DNA from: Sphingobacteriales bacterium 39-19
Lineage (GTDB): Bacteria; Bacteroidota; Bacteroidia; Chitinophagales; Chitinophagaceae
NCBI GenBank assembly: GCA_001898465.1
Contig: MKTX01000007.1
Span: forward strand, 62,001-126,000
Length of the DNA stretch: 64,000 nt
Direction of reading: 5' to 3'
A program made the position numbers and the translations under genes. Each line of letters begins with the position of its first letter. Positions within the stretch are counted from its first letter, which is position 1. Shown in pieces: positions 52,062 through 61,382 of this stretch. The notes under the pieces were generated by a model. The model was not told the origin of the DNA. It worked only from the letters and a program-made list of their open reading frames with translations, and made no database searches.

Positions 52062-53975
52062 TTAATTCTTTTTATACCCATTATTATTAAAAAGGTAGCT
52101 TGCAGATTGATACCAGGCGATAGTTTCGTTCACCAAATTACCATCGGGCGCAACCGGTTTTGTTTCTCCATTTACGGGGTTTATTTGCTCCATTTCGGTT
52201 TTCTTTAAAGGGGCCAGGGTTACCAGGTTATGGTTTTTAAAATATCCTAATTTTTGATAAGTACTTATAAAAACCCGGCTGTTTTGCGGCGGGCTTTTGT
52301 AAATATCAAAGCCCATGAATTTACTTTTATAATGGAGGTTCATCAATCCTAAAAGGGTTGGTATTAAATCTATCTGACTGGTAAAACGCTCTTCCATTTT
52401 GGGTTGTATTAATGCCGGGGCATACAGGAAACAGGGTATATGGTAATTTTCAATAGGTAGTTCTGTTTTTCCGGCGCTGCGGGCACAATGGTCGGCTACA
52501 ATGATGAATACGGTACTATCAAACCAGGGTTTTATTTTGGCATCTTGTATAAATTTATGAATGCTGTAATCGGTATATTTTACAGCCCCCTGGATTGATT
52601 TTGATTTTGAAGGCCTGTCAATTCTTCCATCAGGATAGGTATAGGGCCGATGATTACTTACCGTCATGATATGATTAAAAAATGGTTTGTTTTGTTTAAA
52701 GCTGCTATCACAGGCATTCAGCACCAGGTCAAAACTATATTCATCGGCAACACCCCAGGCGGTTTTAAATTTATTTGCCACATCCGGAATGTCTCGTTCA
52801 TCAATTACTTTATACCCGTTGTGACTAAAAAAATAACCCATATTATCAAAAAAACTATTGCCACCATATATAAAGCGGGTATCATACCCTTTATCTTTTA
52901 AAAGGTTTCCTATTGTAAACATGTTTTCATTATTGGGCCTTCTTACAATTGATTGGCCGGGGGTAGGCGGTATAGCCAGGGATAAAGCTTCTAACCCCCT
53001 TACCGTACGGGTGCCGGTTGCATAAAAATTCTTAAAAAATAAACTATGCGGAATTAACGAATCGAGGTATGGAGTTATTTGTTCATTATTGCCAAAATAC
53101 TGTAAATAGCTGCCACTTAAACTTTCTACAGAAATGAGTACAATATTCCATTTACGTTCCGGTTGTTCGGGAGTTATTTCTCTTTCTATACTTAAGGGGT
53201 TGGCGGTAAAACGGGCATCCGGTTGCTGAAGCAGGTTTCTGATTATTCTAAAATTTTCTTCATTATTCCCGGTTTTATAAAAGCTGGGATAGTCAATTTC
53301 ATTGTGCCAGAAAGCAGCACCAAATTCATACACGCCATTTCCTGCCAGTTCATTTACATATGTATTGCGGCTAAAATTTTTATAACTATTATTCACAAAA
53401 AAATATCCGGCTGCCGCTATGGCCATAAAGCCCAAAAAATAAATGCTGCGTGAAAGAAAACGCATGCTTACTTGTTGTGACAGCATAATTTTTTTTCGAA
53501 ACAGATAGAGTAAAATAACAACCCCTAAAAGCACAGCGCCCAGTATCAAGGGCATATTATACGATTCCCGGATATTACCAATTACTTCAGTGGTATAAAC
53601 AAGATAATCTACTGCTATAAAATTATAACGGGTGCTGAATTCGTTCCAAAATGTAATTTCACCGCCTACATTAAATACCAGGATAAGCAGGATAATGGTG
53701 AATAAAGTAAAAAGGGGTACCCGGTTCCATTTTTTTTGATACCAGGCATCCTTCATCAGCCAGCAATAAAGAGCCACCGGTATGGCAAAGAAAAAGCCTG
53801 TAACGAGATCATAAAACAAGCCGATGAAGAAGATACCCAGCAGGTGCATAATACTAAAATCAATATTACCCCAGCTGGAAAATAATAATACCAGGCGGGT
53901 AATAAAACTCAATATGACTACAAAAAGGATTACCAGGAATACCGGCCCAAACCGGTTTTTAAAAATCGGGTTCAT
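52062..53975 (-). CDS. LTA synthase-like membrane sulfatase-family enzyme
   Basis: 637 residues. Five hydrophobic segments occupy about residues 10-200 (FLVILFVVILSFITRLVLLF, LLGIFFIGLFYDLVTGFFFAI and others), then a large periplasmic sulfatase-fold domain: NIVLISVESLSGSYLQYFGN, the nucleophile region YATGTRTVRGLEALSL, FIYGGNSFFDNMGYFF, FNHIMTVSNHRPY and IIVADHCAR. This is the architecture of LtaS-type phosphoglycerol or phosphoethanolamine transferases. In Gram-negative Bacteroidota it probably decorates a lipid or glycan head group. Confidence 0.88.
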   Translation of the reverse strand: MNPIFKNRFGPVFLVILFVVILSFITRLVLLFSSWGNIDFSIMHLLGIFFIGLFYDLVTGFFFAIPVALYCWLMKDAWYQKKWNRVPLFTLFTIILLILVFNVGGEITFWNEFSTRYNFIAVDYLVYTTEVIGNIRESYNMPLILGAVLLGVVILLYLFRKKIMLSQQVSMRFLSRSIYFLGFMAIAAAGYFFVNNSYKNFSRNTYVNELAGNGVYEFGAAFWHNEIDYPSFYKTGNNEENFRIIRNLLQQPDARFTANPLSIEREITPEQPERKWNIVLISVESLSGSYLQYFGNNEQITPYLDSLIPHSLFFKNFYATGTRTVRGLEALSLAIPPTPGQSIVRRPNNENMFTIGNLLKDKGYDTRFIYGGNSFFDNMGYFFSHNGYKVIDERDIPDVANKFKTAWGVADEYSFDLVLNACDSSFKQNKPFFNHIMTVSNHRPYTYPDGRIDRPSKSKSIQGAVKYTDYSIHKFIQDAKIKPWFDSTVFIIVADHCARSAGKTELPIENYHIPCFLYAPALIQPKMEERFTSQIDLIPTLLGLMNLHYKSKFMGFDIYKSPPQNSRVFISTYQKLGYFKNHNLVTLAPLKKTEMEQINPVNGETKPVAPDGNLVNETIAWYQSASYLFNNNGYKKN

Positions 53976-54017
53976 GTTTATCCGCTTAAATGATGAAGTA
54001 GGCTATACTTTTTTTTA

Positions 54018-55559
54018 TTAAAAGAAACTTTTACTTTTTGTGGATCTGCCACCCAGGCCCAGTGAACCCAGGAGCGACCTTACAATGGTATTTCCTGCAG
54101 TGCGAACAATGCTTTTAACAACACTGTTATTGGCTACTTTCTCAAATGTACTGGGTTCCGGTTTTTCTTGCCGCCCGCTTACCGGGGGTGGTGATTTTTC
54201 TGCGGCCTCCTGTAATTTAGCCGTAAGTATTTCATAAGCGCTTTGGCTATCAATTTCCTGGTTGTATTTATTTATTAATTTGCTGTTTGCATTAATAGTA
54301 TCCAGCTCAGCCTGGGTAAGTACATCCATGCGGCTCCTGGGCGAGCAAAGCATTACATGTACCAGTGGGGTAGGAATTCCTTTTTCATTGAGCAGAGTTA
54401 TCATAGCTTCACCAATACCCATTTCGGTAATCAGGTCTTCTGTTTTATAAAAGGTAGTAGTAGGGTAGTTGTCTGCCGTTTGTTTAATAGCCTTTCGGTC
54501 TGCTGCGGTAAAAGCCCTTAAAGAATGTTGAATTTTTAAACCCAATTGTCCTAATACCGATGCAGGTACATCCATTGGGTTTTGGGTGCAAAAATAAATA
54601 CCAATTCCTTTACTGCGTATAAGTTTGATAATCGTTTCAATTTGTTGCAGGAGAGCTGTACTGGCTTCCTGGAAAATGAGATGGGCTTCATCAATAAACA
54701 TCACCAGTTTGGGTTTATCGAGGTCGCCTTCTTCGGGGCAGGTAGCATAAATTTCTGCCAGCATCTGGAGCATAAATGTAGAAAATAATTTGGGCTTATC
54801 CTGTATATCTGCAGTTCGTAAAATATTAATCATTCCCCGGCCATCATTATTTATTCTCATCAGGTCATCTACTTCAAAACTTTTTTCACCAAAAAATTCA
54901 TCAGCGCCCTGTTGCTGTAATTCTATTACCTTTCTTAATATAGTACCCGTAGAAGTAGTGGAGATTTTGCCATAATCTTTTTCTATTTCTGCTTTTCCTT
55001 CATCACCGATGTATTGCAGCACTTTAATAAAATCTTTAAGATCCAACAAAGGATATTTATGATCATCGCAGTATTTAAAGATGAGGGAAACAACACCTCC
55101 CTGCGTATCATTTAATCCTAAAATTTTGCTTAATAAAACCGGGCCAAATTCACTCACCGTAGCTTTTAATTTACAACCGTCTTTACCTGTGAGTGATAGC
55201 ATTTCGCAGGGGAATGCTTCGGGTGTATAAGTAAGGTTAAGTTTCTTGTATCTTTCTGCAACCTTATCATTTAATACCCCGGGAGCGCCTATGCCACTTA
55301 AATCGCCTTTAATATCCAGCAGCAGCACAGGGATGCTGGCATCGCTTAAAAATTCTGCAATAAGTTGTAAAGTTTTTGTTTTTCCTGTTCCGGTAGCGCC
55401 GGCAACCAGCCCATGCCGGTTAAGTGTTTTAAGGGGAAGGCGTACGGTCGCTTCGCTTATAACTTCGCCATTGAGTATGCCACACCCCAATTGTATAGAT
55501 TCTCCTTTAAATGTATATCCGTCATTAATCGTTTTTGTAAAATCTTCACGACTTGCCAT
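54018..55559 (-). CDS. HerA/DUF853-type ATPase
   Basis: 513 residues. Walker A is GATGTGKTKTLQ near residue 55, followed by VLLLDIKGDLSGIG; Walker B is KLVMFIDEAHLIFQ and the sensor IYFCTQNPMDVP. This matches the DUF853/HerA-C family of FtsK-like ATPases. The C-terminal 60 residues are Pro- and Gly-rich (PPPVSGRQEKPEP ... LLGSLGLGGRS) and likely flexible. Its partner and substrate are unknown; no NurA gene is adjacent. Confidence 0.88.
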   Translation of the reverse strand: MASREDFTKTINDGYTFKGESIQLGCGILNGEVISEATVRLPLKTLNRHGLVAGATGTGKTKTLQLIAEFLSDASIPVLLLDIKGDLSGIGAPGVLNDKVAERYKKLNLTYTPEAFPCEMLSLTGKDGCKLKATVSEFGPVLLSKILGLNDTQGGVVSLIFKYCDDHKYPLLDLKDFIKVLQYIGDEGKAEIEKDYGKISTTSTGTILRKVIELQQQGADEFFGEKSFEVDDLMRINNDGRGMINILRTADIQDKPKLFSTFMLQMLAEIYATCPEEGDLDKPKLVMFIDEAHLIFQEASTALLQQIETIIKLIRSKGIGIYFCTQNPMDVPASVLGQLGLKIQHSLRAFTAADRKAIKQTADNYPTTTFYKTEDLITEMGIGEAMITLLNEKGIPTPLVHVMLCSPRSRMDVLTQAELDTINANSKLINKYNQEIDSQSAYEILTAKLQEAAEKSPPPVSGRQEKPEPSTFEKVANNSVVKSIVRTAGNTIVRSLLGSLGLGGRSTKSKSFF

Positions 55560-55686
55560 GTTATAGAATTTTATGGAAAGTTACGAAGCGGAATGATAAG
55601 TTTTAAGAATTCTAAAATTTTGGTTTTTATTATTACCGTTTATCACTATTGCGTGTTGTAATTATTGAAAATAGGGGCATTGTGCC

Positions 55687-55694
55687 TATTTTTG
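55687..55694 (+). promoter_or_regulatory. Bacteroidota -7 box (TATTTTTG)
   Basis: TATTTTTG, 27 bases before the first M16 gene's ATG. Confidence 0.5.
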
Positions 55695-55713
55695 TCATCC
55701 TAATTTTTGAAAT

Positions 55714-57024
55714 ATGAAAAAAACAGTAATTTATTTTGCACTGCTGGCTTTTAGTTTAAATGCATCAGCGCAAAAAGTAGCTTATACGGAGTACAAGCTA
55801 AAGAATGGGTTAGATGTGATATTACACCAGGATAAGTCAGTACCGGTTGTTGCCGTGTCAGTCATGTATCATGTAGGGAGTAAAGATGAACAACCTAACC
55901 GTACCGGTTTTGCCCATTTTTTTGAGCATTTGCTCTTTGAAGGTTCAGAGAACATCAAGCGGGGTGAATTTATGAAAATTGTAAGCCAAAACGGCGGTCA
56001 AAATAATGCAAATACCACCCAGGACCGCACATTTTATTACGAAGTTTTTCCCGCTAATCAATTAGAAACCGGTTTGTGGCTGGAAAGTGAAAGAATGATG
56101 CATCCCGTGATAAATGAAGTAGGTGTAAAAACGCAAAACGAAGTAGTGAAAGAAGAAAAAAGGATGCGGGTAGATAATCAACCTTACGGCCAGTTTATTT
56201 CTGAAATTATGAAAAGGCTATTTACCAAGCATCCTTATACCTGGGTGCCCATTGGAAGCATGGCAGACCTGGATGCCGCAACTTTGCAGGAGTTTAAAGA
56301 TTTTTTTAAAAAATATTATGTACCCAACAATGCTGTTTTGTCTATTGCCGGTGATATTGATATTGAAAAAACAAAGAAATGGGTAGATGCTTATTTCTCT
56401 GATATTCCTAAAGGCGCACCGGTGCCCCGGGTTACCCAAAAAGAAGACCCGATTACAAAAGAAATTATAGATACCGCATATGATGCCAATATTCAGATAC
56501 CTGCCGTTATGATTGCTTATCGCACCCCTTCCATGACCAGTAAAGATTCAAAAATCCTGGAAATGGCATCGGCTGTGTTAAGTGGTGGAAAAAGCAGCCG
56601 CTTATATACTAAAATGGTAGATGACAAAAAAGAAGCCTTGCAGGTAGGCGCCTTTAATTATGCATTGGAAGATTACGGGGCCTATATTATATATGGCTTA
56701 CCTAATGGAAATGTGGCATTAGATACTTTGATCGCTGATATTGACGAAGAAGTGGAAAAATTACAAACTACATTAATGAGCGAAAAAGAATTTACAAAAC
56801 TGCAAAACCAGTTTGAAAATGACTTTTTAGATAAAAATACCCGGATGCTGGGAATAGCCGAAAATTTAGCAGATGGTTATACATTTTATAACAATACCAA
56901 CAACATAAATACTGAACTGGAACAAATAAGAAAAATCACCCGCCAGGAAGTACAGGATGTTGCCCGTAAATACCTGAATAAAAACCAGCGTGTAGTACTT
57001 TATTATTTACCCAAAAAAGGATAA
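55714..57024 (+). CDS. M16 family zinc peptidase (active subunit)
   Basis: 436 residues with a signal peptide (MKKTVIYFALLAFSLNASAQ). The inverted zinc motif HFFEH is present in GFAHFFEHLLFEGSENI, with the downstream Glu in NEVVKEEKRMRVDNQPYG. One complete M16 N/C domain pair. It likely cleaves small peptides or imported proteins in the periplasm, forming a dimer with the next gene, which lacks the motif. Gap to that gene is 23 bases. Confidence 0.92.
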   Translation: MKKTVIYFALLAFSLNASAQKVAYTEYKLKNGLDVILHQDKSVPVVAVSVMYHVGSKDEQPNRTGFAHFFEHLLFEGSENIKRGEFMKIVSQNGGQNNANTTQDRTFYYEVFPANQLETGLWLESERMMHPVINEVGVKTQNEVVKEEKRMRVDNQPYGQFISEIMKRLFTKHPYTWVPIGSMADLDAATLQEFKDFFKKYYVPNNAVLSIAGDIDIEKTKKWVDAYFSDIPKGAPVPRVTQKEDPITKEIIDTAYDANIQIPAVMIAYRTPSMTSKDSKILEMASAVLSGGKSSRLYTKMVDDKKEALQVGAFNYALEDYGAYIIYGLPNGNVALDTLIADIDEEVEKLQTTLMSEKEFTKLQNQFENDFLDKNTRMLGIAENLADGYTFYNNTNNINTELEQIRKITRQEVQDVARKYLNKNQRVVLYYLPKKG

Positions 57025-57047
57025 TAGCAAACTTTAAACGAATTAAC

Positions 57048-59135
57048 ATGAAAAGAATATTAATACTTGTACTCGGTGTTTTCATTTTTATGAATGCAGA
57101 TGCACAGGTAAAAAAAATAGACAGGTCTAAAAGGCCGGTTGCAGGGCCAGCCCCAATCATCAACCTAAAAGATCCCGTAATATACCATATGCCAAACGGG
57201 ATGACCTTATTGGTTGTGGAAGATCATAAATTACCAAAAGTATCTGCATCCTTAATTATAGATGCAGGTCCTGTAAAAGAAGGAAATAAAGCCGGGCATC
57301 TGGCATTAATGGGCCAGATGTTAGAAGAAGGAACAACCCAAATGGCTAAAGCTGATTTTGATGAAGCCATTGATCAAATGGGAGCCAATGTAAATTTATC
57401 TTCCAGCGGCGCTTCCGCCTCGGCTCTTACCCGCTATTTTCCGAAAGCTTTTGAATTAATGACCCAGGCATTAAGGCATCCTTCTTTTCCTGAAGCGGCT
57501 TTGGAAAAATTGCGCAAACAAGCCCTTACCGGTTTAAAATCCCAGGAAAAATCGGCTCCTGCTATTGCAGCCCGGGTAAACAATGCCCTGGCTTATGGAA
57601 AAAATACAGCCATGGGTGAATTTGAAACGGAAGAAACCATTAAAGCCATCACCCTCCAGGATATAAAAGATGCCTATAATAACTATATAACACCCAGCCG
57701 CAGCTACCTCACTTTTGTAGGCGATATTACACCGGCTGCTGCCAAAGCGCTGGTAGAAAAATACCTGGGCAACTGGACCGGTAAAAAATTAACGCTCCCC
57801 TCTATTCCCGATGCAGAAAACCCGGTTCGTTCCGAAATTGATATTGTAAATGTACCTACTGCTGTGCAGGCCGAAATAAGAATGGGTAATTTGGTAACCA
57901 ACCCTATGAATGGCTCAAACTACCACGCCTCCTTACTTGCCAATTATATTTTGGGTGGCAGTGCCGATGCCAAATTATTTATGAACCTGAGAGAAAAACA
58001 TGGGTTTACTTACGGGAGTTATTCATCCTTAGGGAGCGGCCGCTTTCAGAGTATGTTTAGCGCCAGCGCAGCCGTACGTACCGATAAAACAGACAGCGCT
58101 GTTGCCGAAATCGCAAAAGAAATTATAAGCATGCGGGATGGTAACATCACTGCAGAAGAACTGGCTACCGCAAAGGCCGCTTACAATGGATATTTTGCAT
58201 TAAATATGGAAGACCCTGCCCGCAGCGCCAAACTGGCCAGTAATATTTTAATAAACGACCTGCCCAAAGATTTTTATAAAACATATCTTACCAAAATAAA
58301 CGCAGTAAGTATTGACGATATTAAAAAAGTATCTAAAGAATATTTTAGTGAAGGTAGAAGCCGTATCGTAATTGCCGGGAATGCCGACCGCATTATACCC
58401 AACCTGATGCGCCTGGGTTACCCCATAAAAAAATACGACCGCTATGCCGATCCGGTAGTAGAAAAACCGGCGGATGTAAATGTTGCTGAAACTCCTAAAA
58501 CAACCGATAAAGTTTCTGCCTACAGCATTGTAGAAGATTACCTGAAGGCCATCGGGGGTAAGGAAGCCATAAAAGGGATCACTTCAATTCATACCGACAT
58601 TTCTTTAGAAATGATGGGCCGCAGTTTTGAAGGAACTTCAAAACAAATGAATCCCAATAAAAGAAATACGGAATTAAAAATGGGCGACATGACGATCTTT
58701 AAACAAGTATTTAATGGTACGAATGGTTACATGGTGCAAGGAGGGCAAAAGCTGGATATGACCGAAGATCAAATAAAGGAAATGGCCGATGAAAAAGGGG
58801 TATTTCCACAACTTTACTATACCACTTCTGACTATAAATTAGATTACCTGGGCGCCGGTAAAGTAGATGGAGAAGCTACCTACCGGTTAAAAGTAATAAT
58901 GCCAAGTGGTAAAACTTCTGTGCAACAATACTCTACAAAAACCGGGCTCTTGCTGCAGGAAGAAAATACGGATGCAAAAGGAGAAGTAGAAACGGTAAAT
59001 TACAGCAATTACAAAAAAGTGGGGAATATTTTATTTCCATTCTCCATTGTTCGTAACGCCGGCGGCCAGGAAATACCACTGACCATTACCGCTGTAAAAT
59101 TTAATGAAGGCGTTTCAGATAGCGACTTTCAATAA
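57048..59135 (+). CDS. M16 family protein lacking the HxxEH motif, with C-terminal LolA-like domain
   Basis: 695 residues with a signal peptide. The M16 N-domain is present (GMTLLVVEDHKLPKVSASLIIDAGPVKEG), but the zinc-site segment reads HLALMGQMLEEG instead of HxxEH, so it is catalytically dead and probably the clamp-forming partner of the upstream enzyme. After about residue 475 there is an additional domain of some 220 residues (DYLKAIGGKEAIKGITSIHTDISLEMMG to the end) resembling outer-membrane lipoprotein carrier-type beta sheets. The gene ends in a strong terminator. Confidence 0.88.
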   Translation: MKRILILVLGVFIFMNADAQVKKIDRSKRPVAGPAPIINLKDPVIYHMPNGMTLLVVEDHKLPKVSASLIIDAGPVKEGNKAGHLALMGQMLEEGTTQMAKADFDEAIDQMGANVNLSSSGASASALTRYFPKAFELMTQALRHPSFPEAALEKLRKQALTGLKSQEKSAPAIAARVNNALAYGKNTAMGEFETEETIKAITLQDIKDAYNNYITPSRSYLTFVGDITPAAAKALVEKYLGNWTGKKLTLPSIPDAENPVRSEIDIVNVPTAVQAEIRMGNLVTNPMNGSNYHASLLANYILGGSADAKLFMNLREKHGFTYGSYSSLGSGRFQSMFSASAAVRTDKTDSAVAEIAKEIISMRDGNITAEELATAKAAYNGYFALNMEDPARSAKLASNILINDLPKDFYKTYLTKINAVSIDDIKKVSKEYFSEGRSRIVIAGNADRIIPNLMRLGYPIKKYDRYADPVVEKPADVNVAETPKTTDKVSAYSIVEDYLKAIGGKEAIKGITSIHTDISLEMMGRSFEGTSKQMNPNKRNTELKMGDMTIFKQVFNGTNGYMVQGGQKLDMTEDQIKEMADEKGVFPQLYYTTSDYKLDYLGAGKVDGEATYRLKVIMPSGKTSVQQYSTKTGLLLQEENTDAKGEVETVNYSNYKKVGNILFPFSIVRNAGGQEIPLTITAVKFNEGVSDSDFQ

Positions 59136-59154
59136 ATGAGTAATAACTCTTTAC

Positions 59155-59181
59155 ATGCCACCTACGGGTGGCATTTTTTTT
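59155..59181 (+). terminator. intrinsic terminator after the M16 pair
   Basis: ATGCCACC TACG GGTGGCAT followed by a T run. Confidence 0.9.
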
Positions 59182-59288
59182 ATATTACAGTGCAGCAACA
59201 GATAATAAATGATGGTTAACAAAAAATTAGGCATTATATTAGTGGTATATAGTTTGATTTAATTTTATTTGTAAAAAACTAATAAGAC

Positions 59289-59987
59289 ATGGAAGCAGCT
59301 AAACCCAAAATTTTATTGTGCGAAGATGATCCCAACCTGGGCATGGTATTAAAAAATTACCTGGAATTAAATGAGTATGATGTAATCCTGGAAAGGGATG
59401 GCAGGCTCGGCCTGGCTGCCTTTCAACGGGAGAAATTTGATATTTGCCTGCTCGATGTTATGATGCCCAATATGGATGGATTTGCATTGGCCGAAGAAAT
59501 AAGAGATGTAAACCCCGATGTACCTTTATTTTTCTTAAGCGCAAAAACCATGAAGGATGATATTATACAGGGGTACAAGCTGGGCGCTGATGATTATATC
59601 ACCAAGCCTTTTGATAGTGACGTATTGTTGCATAAGATTAAAGCCATTTTAAAGCGTAACGAAGAACTGCACAAGGAAGAAACCAATGCTGAGTTCGACC
59701 TGGGCCGGTATCATTTTAACCCCCGTTTGCGGGAACTGGCCATAGATGGTAAGACTCAAACCCTGTCGCCTAAAGAAAATGAATTATTAAAAATGCTTGC
59801 TGAGTATAAGAATGACCTTTTACCCAGGGAAGCAGCCCTTAAAAAAATATGGGGCAGCGATACTTATTTTAATGGCCGCAGCATGGATGTGTATATTGCC
59901 AAATTGCGTAAGTACTTACGGGAAGACAGTAAAATAGAAATTGTAAACATTCATGGCAACGGCTTCAGGCTTGTTGTAACTGAATAA
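59289..59987 (+). CDS. OmpR/PhoB-type response regulator
   Basis: 232 residues. The receiver domain carries CEDDPN, the phosphoacceptor in CLLDVMMPNMDG, SAKT and the KPF lysine. The winged-helix effector follows from about residue 135 (LSPKENELLKMLAEYKNDLLPREAALKKIWGSDTYFNGRSMDVYIAKLRKYL). No histidine kinase gene is adjacent, so the sensor is unknown. The gene is monocistronic, with a terminator after it. Confidence 0.93.
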   Translation: MEAAKPKILLCEDDPNLGMVLKNYLELNEYDVILERDGRLGLAAFQREKFDICLLDVMMPNMDGFALAEEIRDVNPDVPLFFLSAKTMKDDIIQGYKLGADDYITKPFDSDVLLHKIKAILKRNEELHKEETNAEFDLGRYHFNPRLRELAIDGKTQTLSPKENELLKMLAEYKNDLLPREAALKKIWGSDTYFNGRSMDVYIAKLRKYLREDSKIEIVNIHGNGFRLVVTE

Positions 59988-60012
59988 ATTATTTTTTTTG
60001 ATATACCTTCTT

Positions 60013-60046
60013 AACTGGCTGCCCATGGGTAGCCAGTTTTATTTTA
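60013..60046 (+). terminator. intrinsic terminator after the response regulator
   Basis: AACTGGCT and AGCCAGTT pair, with an inner CCC/GGG; the following TTATTTT is only moderately T-rich. Confidence 0.7.
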
Positions 60047-60120
60047 TCTTTTTTAAAAAAAGGTAAACGGGGGGCGTATTACGGAATGGGAAATGATGAT
60101 AAGAATGCTTAAGCTAAAAC

Positions 60121-60148
60121 GGAGCGTCGCCACTGCGGTTCCATGCAG
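60121..60148. repeat. possible third, diverged REP-like element
   Basis: GCGTCGCCACTGCGGTTCCATG resembles the GCGTCGCACACTGCAGCTTCAT core at 9002 but with several changes. Weak support. Confidence 0.25.
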
Positions 60149-60160
60149 CTATGCCGCTGG

Positions 60161-60937
60161 TTACAAAATAATTTGTTGCAGATCGTAAGCCAGTTGCCTG
60201 TTTGCAGGCAGTGTGTTATTTATTTTTTCGTGCAGGCCAAGCTGGTGACTGATATGGGTAAAATATGCAAGGGGGATATTTAGTTCATCGGCCAATGCAA
60301 TGGCTTCTGAAAGAGTGAAATGAGAAATATGGGGTTTGTGGCGAAGCGCATTTAAAATTAAAATTTCAGTTCCTGTAATTTTTTCTATTTCTTCAGCATC
60401 TATTTTATTCGCATCGGTAATATAAGTGAAATTCCCAAAGCGAAAGCCCAGTACAGGCATTTTTAAATGCCAAACCTGGATGGGCTGTACGGGTATATCC
60501 CCTACCATAAAGGGACCGCCGGAAATGGAATGCAGGTTTACAGCGGGTATGCCCGGGTATTTTTGATCGGAAAAAATATAATGAAATTCGTTTCGTAAAG
60601 CTTGTTGGGTTATTTCATTTGCATATACATCCATGTCTTTATGACTAAAAAAATTATACCCCCGTATATCATCCAGGCCGGCAATATGATCTTTATGCGG
60701 ATGAGTAAAAATAACGGCATCTAATTTTGTAATATTACTCCGTAACATTTGGTACCTGAAGTCGGGTGTAGTATCTACAACCAAAGTAGTGGTGGGGCTT
60801 TGCACCAAAATACTGCTGCGGAGCCGCTTGTCTTTAGGATTGGTGGAATGGCATACTTCACAAGGGCATGCGATCATAGGAACACCACTACTGGTGCCCG
60901 TACCTAAAAAAGTTATGGTGAGTGGGGGGCAATGCAT
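60161..60937 (-). CDS. MBL-fold metallohydrolase (PhnP-like)
   Basis: About 258 residues from MHCPPLTITFLGTGTSSGVP (60937); the longer start is unlikely. A Cys-rich loop (IACPCEVCHST), as in PhnP-type enzymes, precedes the strand VVDTTPDFRYQML. The metal site is THPHKDHIAGLDD, with later histidines in WHLKMP and RHKPHISHFT and a final FTHISHQLG. Cyclic phosphodiesterase or related hydrolysis is likely. Substrate unknown; no phosphonate genes are present. Confidence 0.88.
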   Translation of the reverse strand: MHCPPLTITFLGTGTSSGVPMIACPCEVCHSTNPKDKRLRSSILVQSPTTTLVVDTTPDFRYQMLRSNITKLDAVIFTHPHKDHIAGLDDIRGYNFFSHKDMDVYANEITQQALRNEFHYIFSDQKYPGIPAVNLHSISGGPFMVGDIPVQPIQVWHLKMPVLGFRFGNFTYITDANKIDAEEIEKITGTEILILNALRHKPHISHFTLSEAIALADELNIPLAYFTHISHQLGLHEKINNTLPANRQLAYDLQQIIL

Positions 60938-61003
60938 TGCAATAAAAAACAAAATTAAGAAACTATCGGCAAAGCATTTTATTACCAAATGAATAACCGG
61001 GTA

Positions 61004-61282
61004 TTAATCCTGGAGGGCTAATTCATTTTTTTTTGTGAGTTCCAGGAAAAGCTTCTGGCTCTCGTGGGTAAGTAAATCAATATGAATATCCAGCTCGGGA
61101 ATAAGGTCAATAAGGGTATTGATTCGTCCTTCTGTTTGAAAAAATTTATTGAGAACAACAACTTTTTTTGATTGCAGGATGCAGTATCCGCTTTGAAAAG
61201 TACCTCTTTCATAACGGATAATATAGCCGCTTTCTTCTATAATCTTTTCTATTTTATCTAAATTATTTTGCGTGAACTTCAT
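61004..61282 (-). CDS. small conserved-looking hypothetical protein, 92 aa
   Basis: 92 residues without signal or membrane segments: KFTQNNLDKIEKIIEESGYIIRYERGTFQSGYCILQSKKVVVLNKFFQTEGRINTLIDLI. The pattern (helix, then two or three strands, then helix) suggests a compact alpha/beta fold. Not recognised with confidence. It lies 67 bases upstream of the MBL gene on the same strand and may share its transcript. Confidence 0.65.
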   Translation of the reverse strand: MKFTQNNLDKIEKIIEESGYIIRYERGTFQSGYCILQSKKVVVLNKFFQTEGRINTLIDLIPELDIHIDLLTHESQKLFLELTKKNELALQD

Positions 61283-61382
61283 AATAAAAAAAAGGTGTTA
61301 ATCATACAAATTAATACCTGCAACTTGCATTAATAGTAAAGAATAGCAAAATAAGGTTATTCACAAAGGTGCATAAGTGTAC

